Shown here piece by piece: positions 12,190-23,929 of a stretch of DNA of 64,000 nucleotides. Every line of letters starts with the position of its first letter. Position 1 is the first letter of the stretch. The stretch is taken from contig CM057009.1 in the NCBI GenBank assembly GCA_029891345.1, positions 308,986,666-309,050,665 on the forward strand. The letters run 5' to 3'. The position numbers and the translations under genes are program-made. The stretch comes from Dryococelus australis (lineage: Eukaryota > Arthropoda > Insecta > Phasmatodea > Phasmatidae). Under the pieces are notes generated by a model. The model worked only from the letters and a program-made list of their open reading frames with translations, was not told the origin of the DNA and did no database searches.

Positions 12190-13505
12190 TGATCAACTGA
12201 GGCAGAAGAAATCTAACTACTGAGCTCTGCAGCCTTAATGATGCGATGTAGAGACCACAATGTTCTTCCTACTTTTCCCAAAATCTGCTATAACTTCAAA
12301 AACTCCTGCTGCTCATAGAATTTACCATCAGACCAGCTCAGCAATCCATTGGGAGAGAATTCACCAGACTCGAATAGATTTGGACCAGGGTGCTAAGGAT
12401 CTTCTCGATCTGTATTTATTACTTGCCAGAAAGCTGTCACCTTTCATCTGGGACATTCTGGTCAGGACCACAGCTCAACAAGCCTCAACAGCCATGTGCC
12501 AGGTTACAGAGTGACAGACAAGGAAATTCGCCCTAACTTCAGAAAAAAAGAATGCCACAGGCACTGGATAAAAACAAGGTTTTGGTTAACATCTCTAGTG
12601 AAGGACTGGACGAGGCCAGCACATCGCTCCTTGTGAATATAATGAACTCCACTGTGGCTTCAAAGAAATTTCCTTTAGAAAAAAAAGTGTGTTTGGAAGT
12701 GAAGATTCCATACACCATCTTCCTCAGACTACAGCCGACAAGATTCATACAGAAACAACTAGAATCGTGCGCAAGGCCAGGCTGCCCCCATCAAATATCA
12801 GTCGGGAGGAAAGAAGAGCTTTGAAAGGGCTACGCATTGACGAAGATATTGTGATCCTTAAGGCAGACAAAGTGAATACCACAGTCGTCATGAACACCAC
12901 AGACAATGAAGACAAGATCTCCTACCTCCTAGAGGATCCAGCCTATTCAATAACCAGCCGCAACCCTCTCAAGCAAATAGAGGTAGCCACAAAGAAACCA
13001 ATAGCTGAATCTTCCATACAAGAAGGAGTCAAGAAATGCCTTACTGTCAAAGATGCAAGGACACCCACTTTATATGGTTTACCGAAGATATGCAAGAAAG
13101 GCACACCTTTCCGACCCATTGTTAGCGCCAGTCTCCCCAACTCATACACTAGCCATATACTTAAATAAGACAATTCAACCTGTCATTCCCATGCCAGCCT
13201 CATACATACAAAATTCATCACACTTTACTGAAATTCTTCAACCTCTTTCATTTCAGCCTTATAATATTCTGGATAGCTTTGATGTGGTGCCCCTCTTCAC
13301 TGATTTACCTGTCCAAGAAGCTCTCAAAATTAACTTTTAACATCTTGGAGATGACAGCCATAGCAGAGACAATTGTAAGGCTGACCGAACACTACGTATC
13401 TCAACTTTCTTTTTTTTTCTTTCAGAAGACAGACCTTCGTGCAAAAAAAAAGGGGCTGCCATGGGTTCTCCACTTTCTCCTCTCTTACCCAACATCTTCA
13501 TCTGT
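12190..13505 (+). pseudogene. Penelope-like element reverse transcriptase, broken
   Basis: Successive frames match the N-terminal part and RT of Penelope-like retroelements. First comes a helical block with IYHQTSSAIHWERIHQTR (about 12.31-12.37 kb) followed by LDLYLLLARKLS. Next is the DIVILKADKVNTTVVM block (12.84-12.90 kb) matching the LPADKGNATVV signature, then TLYGLPKICKKGTPFRPIVS (RT motif 2/3 region), SFDVVPLFTDLPV (RT motif A with its Asp), and in another frame AAMGSPLSPLLPNIF (motif B region). The YADD motif C and the GIY-YIG endonuclease expected after the RT are not found, so the 3' end is lost near 13.5 kb. Several frameshifts and at least one internal stop make it inactive. Penelope-like elements copy their RNA at the insertion site. 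Confidence 0.87.
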
Positions 13506-13737
13506 TTGTAAACTCTCTTCCTCAGTGGAAGAAGAGGACTCGTGGGAGAATGTCTTCGTACTACCCCAGACGTGTTCAAACCTCGCAAGGAGCCACCTGG
13601 GGAACAGCTCCCCTCCGGCCTAGCCTGACCCTGGCTAACTAGCCCGTGGGAATACGGTCAGCTGGTGGACCTCACATTCACTTTTCTTTTGCGATAGCCG
13701 TACGATTGTTTAGGATGCTGATTTTAAATTCACATAT
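13506..13737 (+). other. Possible 5' UTR of the following LINE
   Basis: More GC-rich than its surroundings, no coding match, directly upstream of the first in-frame ATG of the LINE ORF1. Its start is set only by the loss of Penelope-like similarity. Confidence 0.3.
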
Positions 13738-14815
13738 ATGGAGAACAACTACACACAGAAAATACAGTCAGAGTCTGCCTCCATGAAGCACACATTGGGA
13801 AGAAGACTATGACATGGAATGACACTCCAAGACACAAAACACAACCACGGAAAACGACTTTACTGTCGTCTCGAGGCGCAAGACTTGCAAGCCAAATGGG
13901 TTTTACCCTTTGTTACCTTCCCTTATAGTCCCATCAAATAAATTTTCGAACCTGCTTCAAGAGGCACAAACATGCTCTAACCCACAACAAAAAACCTCGC
14001 TACAAAAGCGTGCCGATTTTTGTAAAAGACACGCGAAAACTCTGCGTCATCGCAACCAATTTTCAGACGCAAGGAATTGGTTTCAGGGACATTACCTCAC
14101 GCCGCCGCGAACTACAGCTCAATTTTGACACAAGAGCTGACTATAACAAGGCTGCGGCCTGGTTAAAGGCTCAAGAAATCCCTCACAACACCCATGCATA
14201 CACAGACGAGCGCAACATCAAGGCCGTCATTAAAGGCCTGAGAAAGTAGACATCTAAAGACGATATTTTGGAGGAGGTGCTAACACATGTTATCAAAGCC
14301 TCCAATATTCACCAGTTAAAATGTCTACAAAAACACGCTGACGGCACAGTTACTTAAAAAGGCACGGGAATGTTCTGTATTGTAGTTCGCCCTTCGAATA
14401 CACACATTTTTGAATTAAAAACACTACACTGGGCCGAATTTGCAGTCGAGAAATTCAAATCCCGGGCTGAAGACCTGCCTCAGTGCAACAGGTGCGGAGA
14501 TTTTGGCCAGACGCACACACGATGCTGTCAGTCTCTAGAATGTATACGCTGCGCATGCCTACATTTGCGAACTGACTGCACACTACCAGACACAGCAGAA
14601 AAACACTGCTCTAATTGCTACACAACGACACACTACGGCATGGAAACAATGCCTGCAGTTTTCGAAACTGGTTGAAAGCAGAAGGCAAACCGAATGAAGT
14701 GCCAATGCACAAGCAAACACGTAACAAACATGCGTGCTGCGAGTGCCTGACACAGCCAGCTGGGCAGAATCCCCCCTCCCTGGATGACACTTCAGCATGC
14801 TGGAACTAGCAGAAA
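13738..14815 (+). pseudogene. Jockey-type LINE ORF1 (gag-like zinc-knuckle protein), broken
   Basis: Starts at ATG 13738 in a frame that stays recognisable despite stops and frameshifts. About 14.01-14.25 kb reads as the PRE-C2HC-type domain of arthropod LINE ORF1 proteins (RADYNKAAAWLKAQEIPHNT and following). About 14.37-14.68 kb reads as its end plus a Cys/His cluster: CNRCGDFGQTHTRCC, then CIRCACLH, then HCSNCYTTTHYG, i.e. three zinc knuckles in a row. The protein would bind LINE RNA. Internal TAG/TAA codons (for example after KGLRK near 14.25 kb) show it is no longer translated as one chain. It is collinear with ORF2 downstream. Confidence 0.85.
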
Positions 14816-14937
14816 TTCTGCAAATGTGCGACTAACCCATTTAATAAAAAAAACTTTAGCCATATTATAAGCCAATCCGCGAGGCAACCATTCTCGCGCA
14901 AAAAACAGCCAATTAAATCGAAGCCAAAAGCCACATG

Positions 14938-16476
14938 GACAATTAAAATAACAGATCAAAACAAAACACTCCAAACACTAAACTACAATGCCGCTGGAAT
15001 TAAAAATAATACATATGAGCTATAGCAATTTTTTGCCACGTACAGTATTGATATAACATTTACTACAGTAACTTTTCTTAAACCGCACCATAGATTTAGT
15101 ATACGTGGATATACTATTTACAGAAACGACCGCCCTAATGCTGGGGGCGCACAGCAATATTAGTGAAACATGGGATAAATCACCACCCAGTTAATATACA
15201 GAGCTTACGTACATAGGGGCCACTAGCATAAATGTATATAAAAATAACACACCGAATGCACGTTTACTTATATAAGACCTCGAGAATTAATGGAGGTCGA
15301 AAGGGAATTGTACATTGCTGGAGATTCAAACAGTAAACGTTCAGGTTAGGGCTATAGGACAACCAATGCCTATGGCAGAGTTTTAAACACCCATGCGTCT
15401 AATAATAATTACAATATTTTCGCGCCAGACATGCCAACATGTTTCTCAAACATGATATTTCAGGTATAGTACTCACTAATATTGCAGGTACAACATTAAT
15501 ATATAAACAGTTAGTTAATTAGATTCAGATCATCTCCCAGTTTTAACGCATACCATCCGAACCCATTTTCCCTAATAATATTTTCAGCCAAAAACATAGA
15601 GCAACCGACTGGAAGCGTTTTTTAGGAGCTTATATATGCATTTGAATAGCCGCTAGTCATAAACGAATTTAGTGTCATAGACCCACGCATAAAACTCTTT
15701 ACAGACACTGTAGCAGTTACCCAATGTAACACGCGAAATTTATAAGTAAAAGGCAATATTTGAGGCAGATTTATCCTGATATTGTCTATTTCGATACTTT
15801 AAAAAAGTCTTCCTTAGACGTAAAGTTAAAGAACAGAAAATAAATAAATCTGGCTATCTTGTTAACGAAGTCGCTAACCCCCCCCCCCCCCCCTAAAAAA
15901 AAATATGTGAAAACTCACACGAACACTCCGAGTCAGAAATAAACAAATTTCCACCCCAGCTATAATTACAGACACCGGGATTAAATATACTTCAGAGGAT
16001 AAAGCAAAAATTATCGCGGAAATTTTTGAAGAATAATGTTCGCCAGATGAATATATAAATGACAGACAATTCACACAATAAGTTACAACTCAAGTTAATA
16101 ATTACTTACAGCAAGGAACACACGCAGCACCAGAGGAAATTGGATATTGCACTTTTAGAACCAATCAAAACAATATAAAACCAGGCCTAACAATAAAGCA
16201 GGCAGTACAGATAAAATATGAAACACTTTTAAAAAAAACTATCCCTAAAAGCATTACAGTATTCTCTAGTCATATTCAATGCCGCTTTAAAACATAAAAT
16301 AAAGTATATCCAGACATTTGGAAAACAGCGCAAATAACCACTATACCCAATTCGAAAAAGAACAATATGAGCAAAATATTTGATAAAACCCTATTAACAC
16401 GGCTTCAAAAACATGCCGATGAACACAATATAGTCCCCGATTTTCAGTTTGGTTTCAGAGCATGTCACAATACAGC
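14938..16476 (+). pseudogene. Jockey-type LINE ORF2 (endonuclease plus partial RT), 3'-truncated
   Basis: From about 14.94 kb the translation matches the apurinic-type endonuclease of Jockey-clade LINEs: NAAGIKNNTYEL, IDITFTTVT, and YRNDRPNAGG in place of the YR.DR..GGG signature. From about 15.9 kb it matches the pre-RT and RT: WKTAQITTIPNSKKNN, KIFDKTLLTRLQKHADEHNI, and FQFGFRACHNTA in place of the Q.GFR..HST motif. The RT is cut at 16476, before the catalytic YADD, exactly where a sequence beginning AGTATATAAATATAGCC starts. Many stops and frameshifts (also a C-run at 15878-15892) show it is inactive. The missing 3' half is not seen elsewhere in the window. Confidence 0.85.
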
Positions 16477-17021
16477 AGTATATAAATATAGCCGATTCGG
16501 GTACTAGGGCTGGGGCTTGTGGATCGTTGGTCTGCCGCCATCTTGGATTCCGGACTTCCAGCTCTGTTTATACAGTCACGCGACTGCCCTCTTGGATTCT
16601 GCCATGTTGATAGCGAGTACATCGCCATCTTTGTAGTCAGTGCATCGCCATATTTGACCACCCTTTTGGTAGCCTGTATGTCATGTTTCATGATCTATCA
16701 TTCCATGAGGTTTTTTCATGCTCTATCATTCCATGTTGCCGCTCTTGAATTCCGAATGTTTTCTCCGAGTACTCGCATTTTTCTCACTTGAATTCATTTT
16801 TTTTCTTCCTTTCCTTCTCTGTCTTGCTCTTCCTTCCTCTCTTGTTTATCACATTCGTTAGTCATTTGTTTCCGACCACCATATTTGTTTACATCAGCTA
16901 TTGCTGGAGGGTGCCAGCTTGGTTTTTCGGTTTGTCATTTCTATCCTAATTCAATCTTAGTACTAGAGTTGGCTGCTAGGGGTGCTGATCTTTTTAGAAC
17001 TAAAGTACCATGTGTAATAGT

Positions 17022-17088
17022 GTGGAATCGAACGGCCGGACCTCGGGTCGCCAGACTGACGTCTTAGACCACTTAGCTCTCTTGGCAC
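17022..17088 (-). other. tRNA-Leu/Ser-like module in the PolB element arm
   Basis: On the minus strand it runs GCCAAGAGAGCTAAGTGGTC, then TAAGACGTCAGTCTGGCGAC, and ends with CCGTTCGATTCC. This is the layout of a Leu/Ser-type tRNA with box A- and box B-like parts, but pairing is too poor for a working tRNA. A diverged, partly deleted copy is at 46889-46943. It may be the head of an ancient SINE carried in the element. Confidence 0.55.
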
Positions 17089-18243
17089 GCACTGAGACAG
17101 GAGTTTTAAAGAAACATATAGTTTGTGCGAATTTTGGACTAATAAATATCTTGTCTCTCATTAAAGACATTCCTTTTTAAGTTTTACTATTTAAAAATGA
17201 ATTTTTAGTTTTACATTTTGCATAATTATGTATTATTGAGATTTAACTAAAATAACTTTTAAGTTTTTTTTAAGTATTTATTTTTTATTTACATGTAATA
17301 TATTTTGTTACTATCTTAGACTTATATAGGCCAGTAATAGGCTTCTCTTTTTAAATTTTTTTATTATTTAGTTTTAACTTCCATAAATAATATTCACATT
17401 TAACTTTCATATAATTGTTATGTTTTTTATTTTATATTTACATAAAAAAAATTTAAGTGTTTTATTTGCATATAATATTTTTTTACTATTCCAGAAAAGA
17501 TTTTTTTCATATAGACATAGACATGCAAAATGAGTTTTTTTCATTTAGTCATAATTATGTTTTAAGAATTTTGCTCATATAGGCCTAATAATTTATTTTT
17601 ATTTTTTTAAATCCTAGACTTGTTTTCTGTATTTTTATTAGTTTTTATTATTTATATTTACAAATAATATTCTTTTGACTCTCCCAGACTTAAGTATTTT
17701 ATTTATATGTAAGAGCTTTGTTACTCACACTCAATTTAGAACAAATTTTGTACCACTTATGTTGAACGTGGAATATTTCCTACTCCTATGTAATGTAAAG
17801 CTAGGACTTGTAAATTTTTTCCCACACACCATCACTTAACCTAACCCTACATAACTTATCCATCATGTACGACTTGTATATGTTCTAAACACTTGTTTAG
17901 GACTTCGAGTATATTTCGTCTCGTACAAGACTTAATTTTTTAAATTTAGTAATTAAGTTCTCATCTTTACTCAACATCCACTTAACCTAACCACCACACT
18001 CTAGTCAATGCCAGACCAAGAAAGAAATTTTAATCTTTTTTTTATATACCCCATGTAGAACATTTTTTCTACACTCATATTTTATAGTGTTTCTGTTTGT
18101 TTGCGTTTATGTCGTCAATGACTTTTGCATCTGATGCGATTTTAAGATAGCTTTGAAAGAATTTTTATGAAATAAAATATTCTTTATAAAAGTGCTGATT
18201 TATTTGTACAAACATTTATACATGTTTTCGGTCACAGTTGTTT

Positions 18244-18388
18244 CGGTTTGTAACTGGTCATCAATCCTTCGGTTTGGAATTGGTCATCCATCTTTCAGTT
18301 TGGAACTGGTCATCCATCCTTCAGTTTGGAACCGGTTATCTATCCTTCGGTTTGGAATTGGTCATTCGTCCATTGGTTTGGAATTAGT
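18244..18388. repeat. 26-bp minisatellite, about 5.5 units
   Basis: Units of 26 bases (for example CGGTTTGGAATTGGTCATCC plus ATCCTT) start at 18244, 18270, 18296, 18322 and 18348, with a partial unit at 18374. A shorter, more diverged relative lies at about 49.56-49.66 kb in copy B. Confidence 0.9.
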
Positions 18389-19227
18389 TTAATTTTCGGC
18401 ATCACCCTCCCAGTTTACAACCCACATGGCTGCTAAATCAACCATACGCGCGGATCTCGGGGTGGGGACGGAGCAATACAATGCACTCATACAGTACTAC
18501 TACAGATATATAAAACATATATTTTGAATCTCAATGGTGCTGCAAGAATGAGCTTTATAGGCAGGTTACGATGCCAAAAATTAAACCAACCCAGACAAAA
18601 TCACCTTGAACAGAAGAATCAACAAAAATAAATAAAATAGCCAAAAGCAAATAGAAAGAAAGAATCATAGATAAAGAGAAAGAAAAGTAAGATAAGAAGT
18701 AGATAGATAGATAGGGTGGGTAAGAACAATACTGCCTCTAGTGATAACAATGGGTCAAAATGTCGCAACCAAATAATAATTCACCCCCACAATCCCGGTA
18801 AGGATAAGGGTTGGAACCCCCAGGAATTGGCTTTAAACCCTAGTCTGAGGCCCAAACAAAGGTCGCAGTCCCGAATCCTCGTGCAGGAGTGCACAAACAA
18901 ATTGCCGAAGTAAAATACTAGTTGTAACAATCTATAGACTAAATTGCTGGTGGGGGCACAATCTCTCTCATGATGGCATCTGCAGCAAATGTGTCAGGAT
19001 TCCATATGTCCATGCATGCTGTTAGTAGTAGCTACATCAATTAACATTTTACATACATACATACAAAACCATATGCTTACATTGGATAGAAATTTTAATA
19101 CACTTATCTTGTTTTATTCTCTTTTAATTTTCTTCTATTCTTCTCAATTTCTACCTAATATGACCATATGATAATATATGAAACTTTTTTTTTAATTCTT
19201 GTATACATGTGGCTCTATCATTATACC

Positions 19228-22200
19228 TCAATCAAATATCTGTCTCATGTCATCCTGCCATTTGTGCACGACTTTGTTCATACACTGGGTGTAAATTTCG
19301 TGGTGGTATGATCTTATATTATTCATGGTTATACGCACAAATTTCTGCTGCTCCAAGATTCTTTCATAATCTTCAAAAGTAATTTTATTCTTCAGACTTA
19401 TCTTCTGCACAGGCTTTGCTTTCTTGGTAATCTTGCCTCCACATTATAGCTACACATTTTGGAATGCAGCCCTACAAACTCGCTCAACTGTTCCCCACCA
19501 CACTTATCTTTATATTTCCCCACCACTTTCCTGTTGCTGGGGGAGTAGTTTGTTATGTGTAAAAAAAGGGGGGAGGGTGATAGCTGGTATTCATCTCTTA
19601 CATGAGTGTAGGATCTGTGACCAGGTCTGCATATTAGTTTTGTGCTGTTTCATGACACAAAACTTTTAAATTTTAATTGGGAGACTTCTATTATTAAACT
19701 GTCTCACTGGATTTTTGATATATGCTACTATTTAATGTATTATGGTGTCACTGATTTGAGATATTTTTAATATATTTTAGAAAACTTAAATATTTTCCTT
19801 TTCTCGTCGGTTTCTGCTATTGCCAATTTTATAACTATTTATGTCACTGCTAATTAACTTAATTTAATCTCTTTTGCGAACTTTATCGTACTTTTCAGTC
19901 ATTACTATGATTGCCAGTATTTTTATTAATGGTCTTGGTGTTTTTATGATCTTAATTATTGTGGTAATCAACTACTTTATTCTCATTTTAATTATTTGAG
20001 ATTCATATAGTTAAGCTTTGAAGCCGATCTGTCCAGAAAATATTTCTTTTATTCCCAGTTTAAATTATGTAAGAGTGATGAAATTCGTAATGGAAATCTA
20101 GTGGCCAGACAGAAATTTATTTCTGACAGTTTTCATGTTATTAAATATTTTATAGATTTTGATGTTTGCTTTATTTGGCCATATAAATGATCTTATTTAC
20201 ACATTCTAGCCTTTGGATGGTTTTCCTGTAAGTTGAAATTTAATCCTGTTCAGAAAATTAGTACTTCCAATGCTTCACTCTCAAACTTGTAGGAAGGATC
20301 CCAGGTGGACTTTTCATCCAGTGGTTTTTCATAAAAACGGACATATGCTGCATCGTCCTCAGAATATTGTCTTTCACATTTGTCCCTACCCCCTTCCACA
20401 CTTGGTTTCTGGCATAGTTGTGTTCACAAAGTCCTCGCGTGATCGTGTATTTAGCACATGACTTCCGATTACGTGCAAACTTGCCACTCTTGCTGATGAA
20501 TCCCTTGTTCACGTCTCTTGTTTACCTTCTGCGACACCTAGCGGCGACAGTGGAACCTTTTGGTCAGACATTTTCTTTTCCCATGCGCCGTTATTTCCTC
20601 CGGCGGCGTACCTCTCTGTCCATTTTCTCCTCACCTTTAGTCTTGGCCTGTCGCCGGCATGTGGTGTGTACACAGTCCGGTGGCCGTGATGGTTTTCGTC
20701 GGGAATTAGGTTCCTTTTGTTAGCGTTTTATACGCAACTACCATGTAGAGTAGAGTCAAGATGTAGCGTGTGATAGTGCATATTAGTTTTTTTTTTTAAT
20801 TTTGGTGATTCATCTTATACAAAACGTCTGGATAATTCTCATAGGTGAGTACCTGTTCATTTTTTTCTTCGCTTCATCTTGTACCCCTAGCTAATTTTCA
20901 TTCACTATTTTCAATACTCTTTTTATAGTGATGGTCCTACCTATGGTCCTGGTTTTCGATCTATCCTCTCTATCTACACACATTAGCGTAACTTTGAGTT
21001 TTGTAACCTTTGTGTTTTACAACGAAGGACTGCCATAAATGCTACCTCCAGTAAGAGTATTGTATTTTGGCTGTTGGGGGCTTCTAGGTTCGTTTCATCC
21101 CACAGATAATATACCGAATACAGTTATGCTTCATCTGTGTTTTTTACCAAAGCAAGCTAAGTAAAAATTTATTAATATAAATTTTAGTGAAAATGAAGTG
21201 ATCTCACGCACATTTAATTGCCTTTTTTACTTGCGATGTTTATTATTTCTGTACCGATGTTTTATTTCATACTCACAAATATTTCTTTTGACTATTTTAT
21301 GTTTCCATAGTAATTTGATAACAAACTTAAACAATATGTAATTTCAATTTGCATTTGAATCAATGATTTTAAATTAAAATTCAGTAAACAAGTTATGTAA
21401 GGGTACTCCTTTAGATAAAGTGGCTTAAACTGCTAGGAGTCACATTATTTTTCATTATCATTTACCCGAAGTATATAAGCAAGTACTTATGACTTACAGT
21501 CTTTACCAAAACTTTTTTAATTTATATTCTAAAATAGTTATATTACTGATTGTTTATCTATGAACTTCAATAGCTTGTGTGTCTATCATTTACAACTTTA
21601 TAATACTGAGATAAATTATAAATATACCAAATATATTATTTATGCACATCACAAATAAATGATTTTTTTATTATTAGAATATATTAATTTTCCCTGGTCT
21701 CCTTTCTCTTAATTACGAAGCATATTTTGTGATTTATTTATTAGGTCTTTCATCTCTTTATTTCTTTATTGTGCCATGTACGAGCACCCAGCATGTTTGA
21801 TTAATTAACTTATTTGATTGTAATGCTTCCTTGCCACTTCATTTATCTTTAATTCCTGAGCAGTTCTTAGGTGTACTAATTTTGTAGATATATTTTAAAT
21901 ATCACGTTTATTGTTGATGTGTTGGTGTTTTTTTTTTATATTAGTGTTAATGCCAAGATCTGTCTCCTTTCTTTAAGATGAAGAGGATATCTCAACCCCC
22001 TAAAAGTTTGTTTATTCTCCTACATGGTCACAGTCTTCCGTTTCAAATTCATAAAATAATGAGTAACTATTTGTGTATATTAAGATAATGTTTTCTTCAT
22101 ACTTCTTTCTCATGATGTCGTGATGGAACCTGTACATTAATGTTTTGGAGAGGTCGAGCACTAAAAATCTGGCATAAATACGTTTGTCAAATATGATGGT

Positions 22201-23885
22201 TTCTTTTTCCATTTTCATCAGCGATAAATTTTCTGTATATAATGTGTAACACTTGAATTATGTCTAAGCTATTAGTTTCTTCAGTCTTCTTTCAGTCTTA
22301 TTCAATACCAGCAATTGTCTCTTCCTTTTGTTTTCCATTAATTTTCCAAATGTTGCACTGTTCATAAGCGTAAAAAAGTCTTTTTCAAAATTATTGCTGG
22401 TTGCCTGCCTTTTTTCAGTGTTCAGGTCAATGTAGGGCTCGAGCCAAGCCTCTTGTTCAAATTGCAGCACACAATGAATTATCGTAACTTTGAGCACAAG
22501 ATCAATTGCTTGCTTCAAATTGAAATAATGTTAACTGTAGTACTTCTTAACTTGCAACATCGTCAATATTTTTTGTTCTTTCCACCTGGAGGACACTTGT
22601 TGGCGGGCAAGAATGGCAGGTAGTTATGCGAGTCGTGGAGTTCCGCAGGATATTCTACATCTCCCTCCAGCACTTAGCCGAATAGGCCATCATCTGGCAC
22701 CGCCATTACGTCGATAACGGTGCTCACCCACTGGAAGTCGTGCATAGGGAGTGGCAGTTATTGCCCATCCGTACAAGCTGTTTGCATCTATGTACTGGAG
22801 GTAGACAGGCGGCGTACTTGCATCATATGTTGATGGAATGTACTTGTTATTGGCGTTGGCATGATGCTTCACACATTGGACCACTCCACCTCTTATGCCT
22901 TCTTCAATAAATAAATGCTTGTCATAATCGATCAATAGTTCCAGCTCGACCTTGGTGTGCTTCAACATTGCGTCGAAAGAGAAGCTCGGCGCACTCACAA
23001 AACGGACACAGTCCAGGCTGTATGTTTCCAGGCACAATTTCCTGAAGTTTTCGATCACATTTGACAGCAACAAAACACCAGTCTTCAAATAAATGTTACA
23101 ATAATCTTCCAGTTCCTCGCAGGCGAATTTTACCCAGACTTGATGTGCACGAGCGTAAACTTCTTCACATATAGTCGTGTCCATAAACCTGTTGTAAAAT
23201 ATGTCGTTGGGGCGGGGGGGGCAGCTGCGTCTCTTCCAGTTTCTGCAGGCTGTCTATGTAATCGATGGGGAACACACCCTTTCTCCCTGCTAGTTGCATC
23301 TCATCTGGGCTGAATAATTTTGCAGTATTTTATAATTGATCTCTTGGCAGGTTTTTGACGAGGGTGGCAAGGCAGGCCGACATTAAGCAGAAGGTGTTGA
23401 TGAATTGGAATGTAAATCTCTCCCTCAGCGATTTTGAGAACATGGTTAATTTCTTCTCTGTATACGGGATGATGAATATATTCTATTTTTCGTAGCCCAG
23501 ATGCTTTATTATAAAGTTCTCGTCATATGTCAGGTTATGGAATAACACAGGTAATATTTCTGGATGGCGGCAGTGTTTGTTGCGGTATTGCAGGTGGCCC
23601 CAACATAGTTTCCGGTGAAGTGGTAGTGGTCCATTACCTTCCAGTTGTCTTGTGTAATTTTTCTCCACAGTAGCAACAGGTATCTGACATGATATGATTC
23701 AGTAATTGCAGGTTTCTGAGCAGCTTCATAGGTTCACTTGTTTCACAAATTTCCTTCACTTTATTGTCAACATCCACCATCTCTTCAGTAAATTTCTTGA
23801 CTGCTTCTTCCCCAGTGTAAATTATTGGCTCTGATGGCAGACATGCTGTTTTGGCAGCAGGTATTATGTCATTATCTATTTGAAC
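19228..23885 (-). pseudogene. Zinc-finger-type family B DNA polymerase gene, copy A, broken
   Basis: The minus-strand pieces follow gene B from the middle of the protein to its C terminus. The part at 23.88-23.4 kb covers the block after the first exonuclease motif, an endonuclease-VII/HNH-like Cys cluster (CCYCGEKL) and the exonuclease motif LPVLFHNLTYDENF. The part at 23.18-22.69 kb holds YLKTGVLLLSNVIENFRKLC and the motif A region (YIDANSLYGWAI). The part at 22.5-22.27 kb holds [12 protein letters not shown] (motif B region). The C terminus lies at 19.65-19.23 kb (TFEDYERIL). Motif C, which should read YxDTDS, is YTNSYS near 22.07 kb, so both catalytic Asp are gone. About 2.3 kb separates 22.01 from 19.67 kb. 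The N-terminal fingers are missing where gypsy sequence abuts at about 23.93 kb. Such polymerases belong to mobile, virus-related DNA elements; this copy is dead. Confidence 0.85.
19675..22010. mobile_element. Sequence inserted in PolB gene A
   Basis: PolB similarity stops near 22010 and resumes near 19670, so this AT-rich 2.3 kb is extra relative to gene B. Its edges carry short complementary sequences, ACAAAACTTTTA at the left and TAAAAGTTTGT at the right, which may be terminal inverted repeats of a DNA transposon. I see no convincing target duplication or transposase. A GC-richer patch at 20.24-20.72 kb has ORFs on both strands with no recognisable motif. Confidence 0.5.
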
Positions 23886-23929
23886 AAAGAAAAAAAACTT
23901 AATCCCTTTCGTTTTTAATATGAGTGCAT

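Larger units (their letters stand above)
16477..19227. mobile_element. PolB element copy A, non-coding left arm
   Basis: This arm lies between the truncated LINE and the C terminus of PolB gene A. It is collinear, with gaps, with 46500-50671 beside PolB gene B. Shared blocks in order are: a pyrimidine-rich tract (16.79-16.85 kb), a GCTAGGGGxGCTG block, a tRNA-like module, a long AT-rich stretch, a TTCCTACTCCTATGTAATGT block (17.79 kb), AATAAAATATTCTTTATAAA (18.17 kb), the TTTGGAA minisatellite, the GGTGCTxCAAGAATGA block (18.53 kb), GGTGGGTAAGAACAA (18.71 kb) and the CATGATGGC block (18.97 kb). The arm starts with AG, like the foldback ends, but I could not find a matching far end or target duplication. 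No protein gene is seen in it. Confidence 0.72.

Noticed and set aside
16096-16110. ATTACTTACAGC, resembling an element end plus the TACAGC found before 16477
   Set aside because: It lies in continuous LINE coding sequence, so the match is chance.
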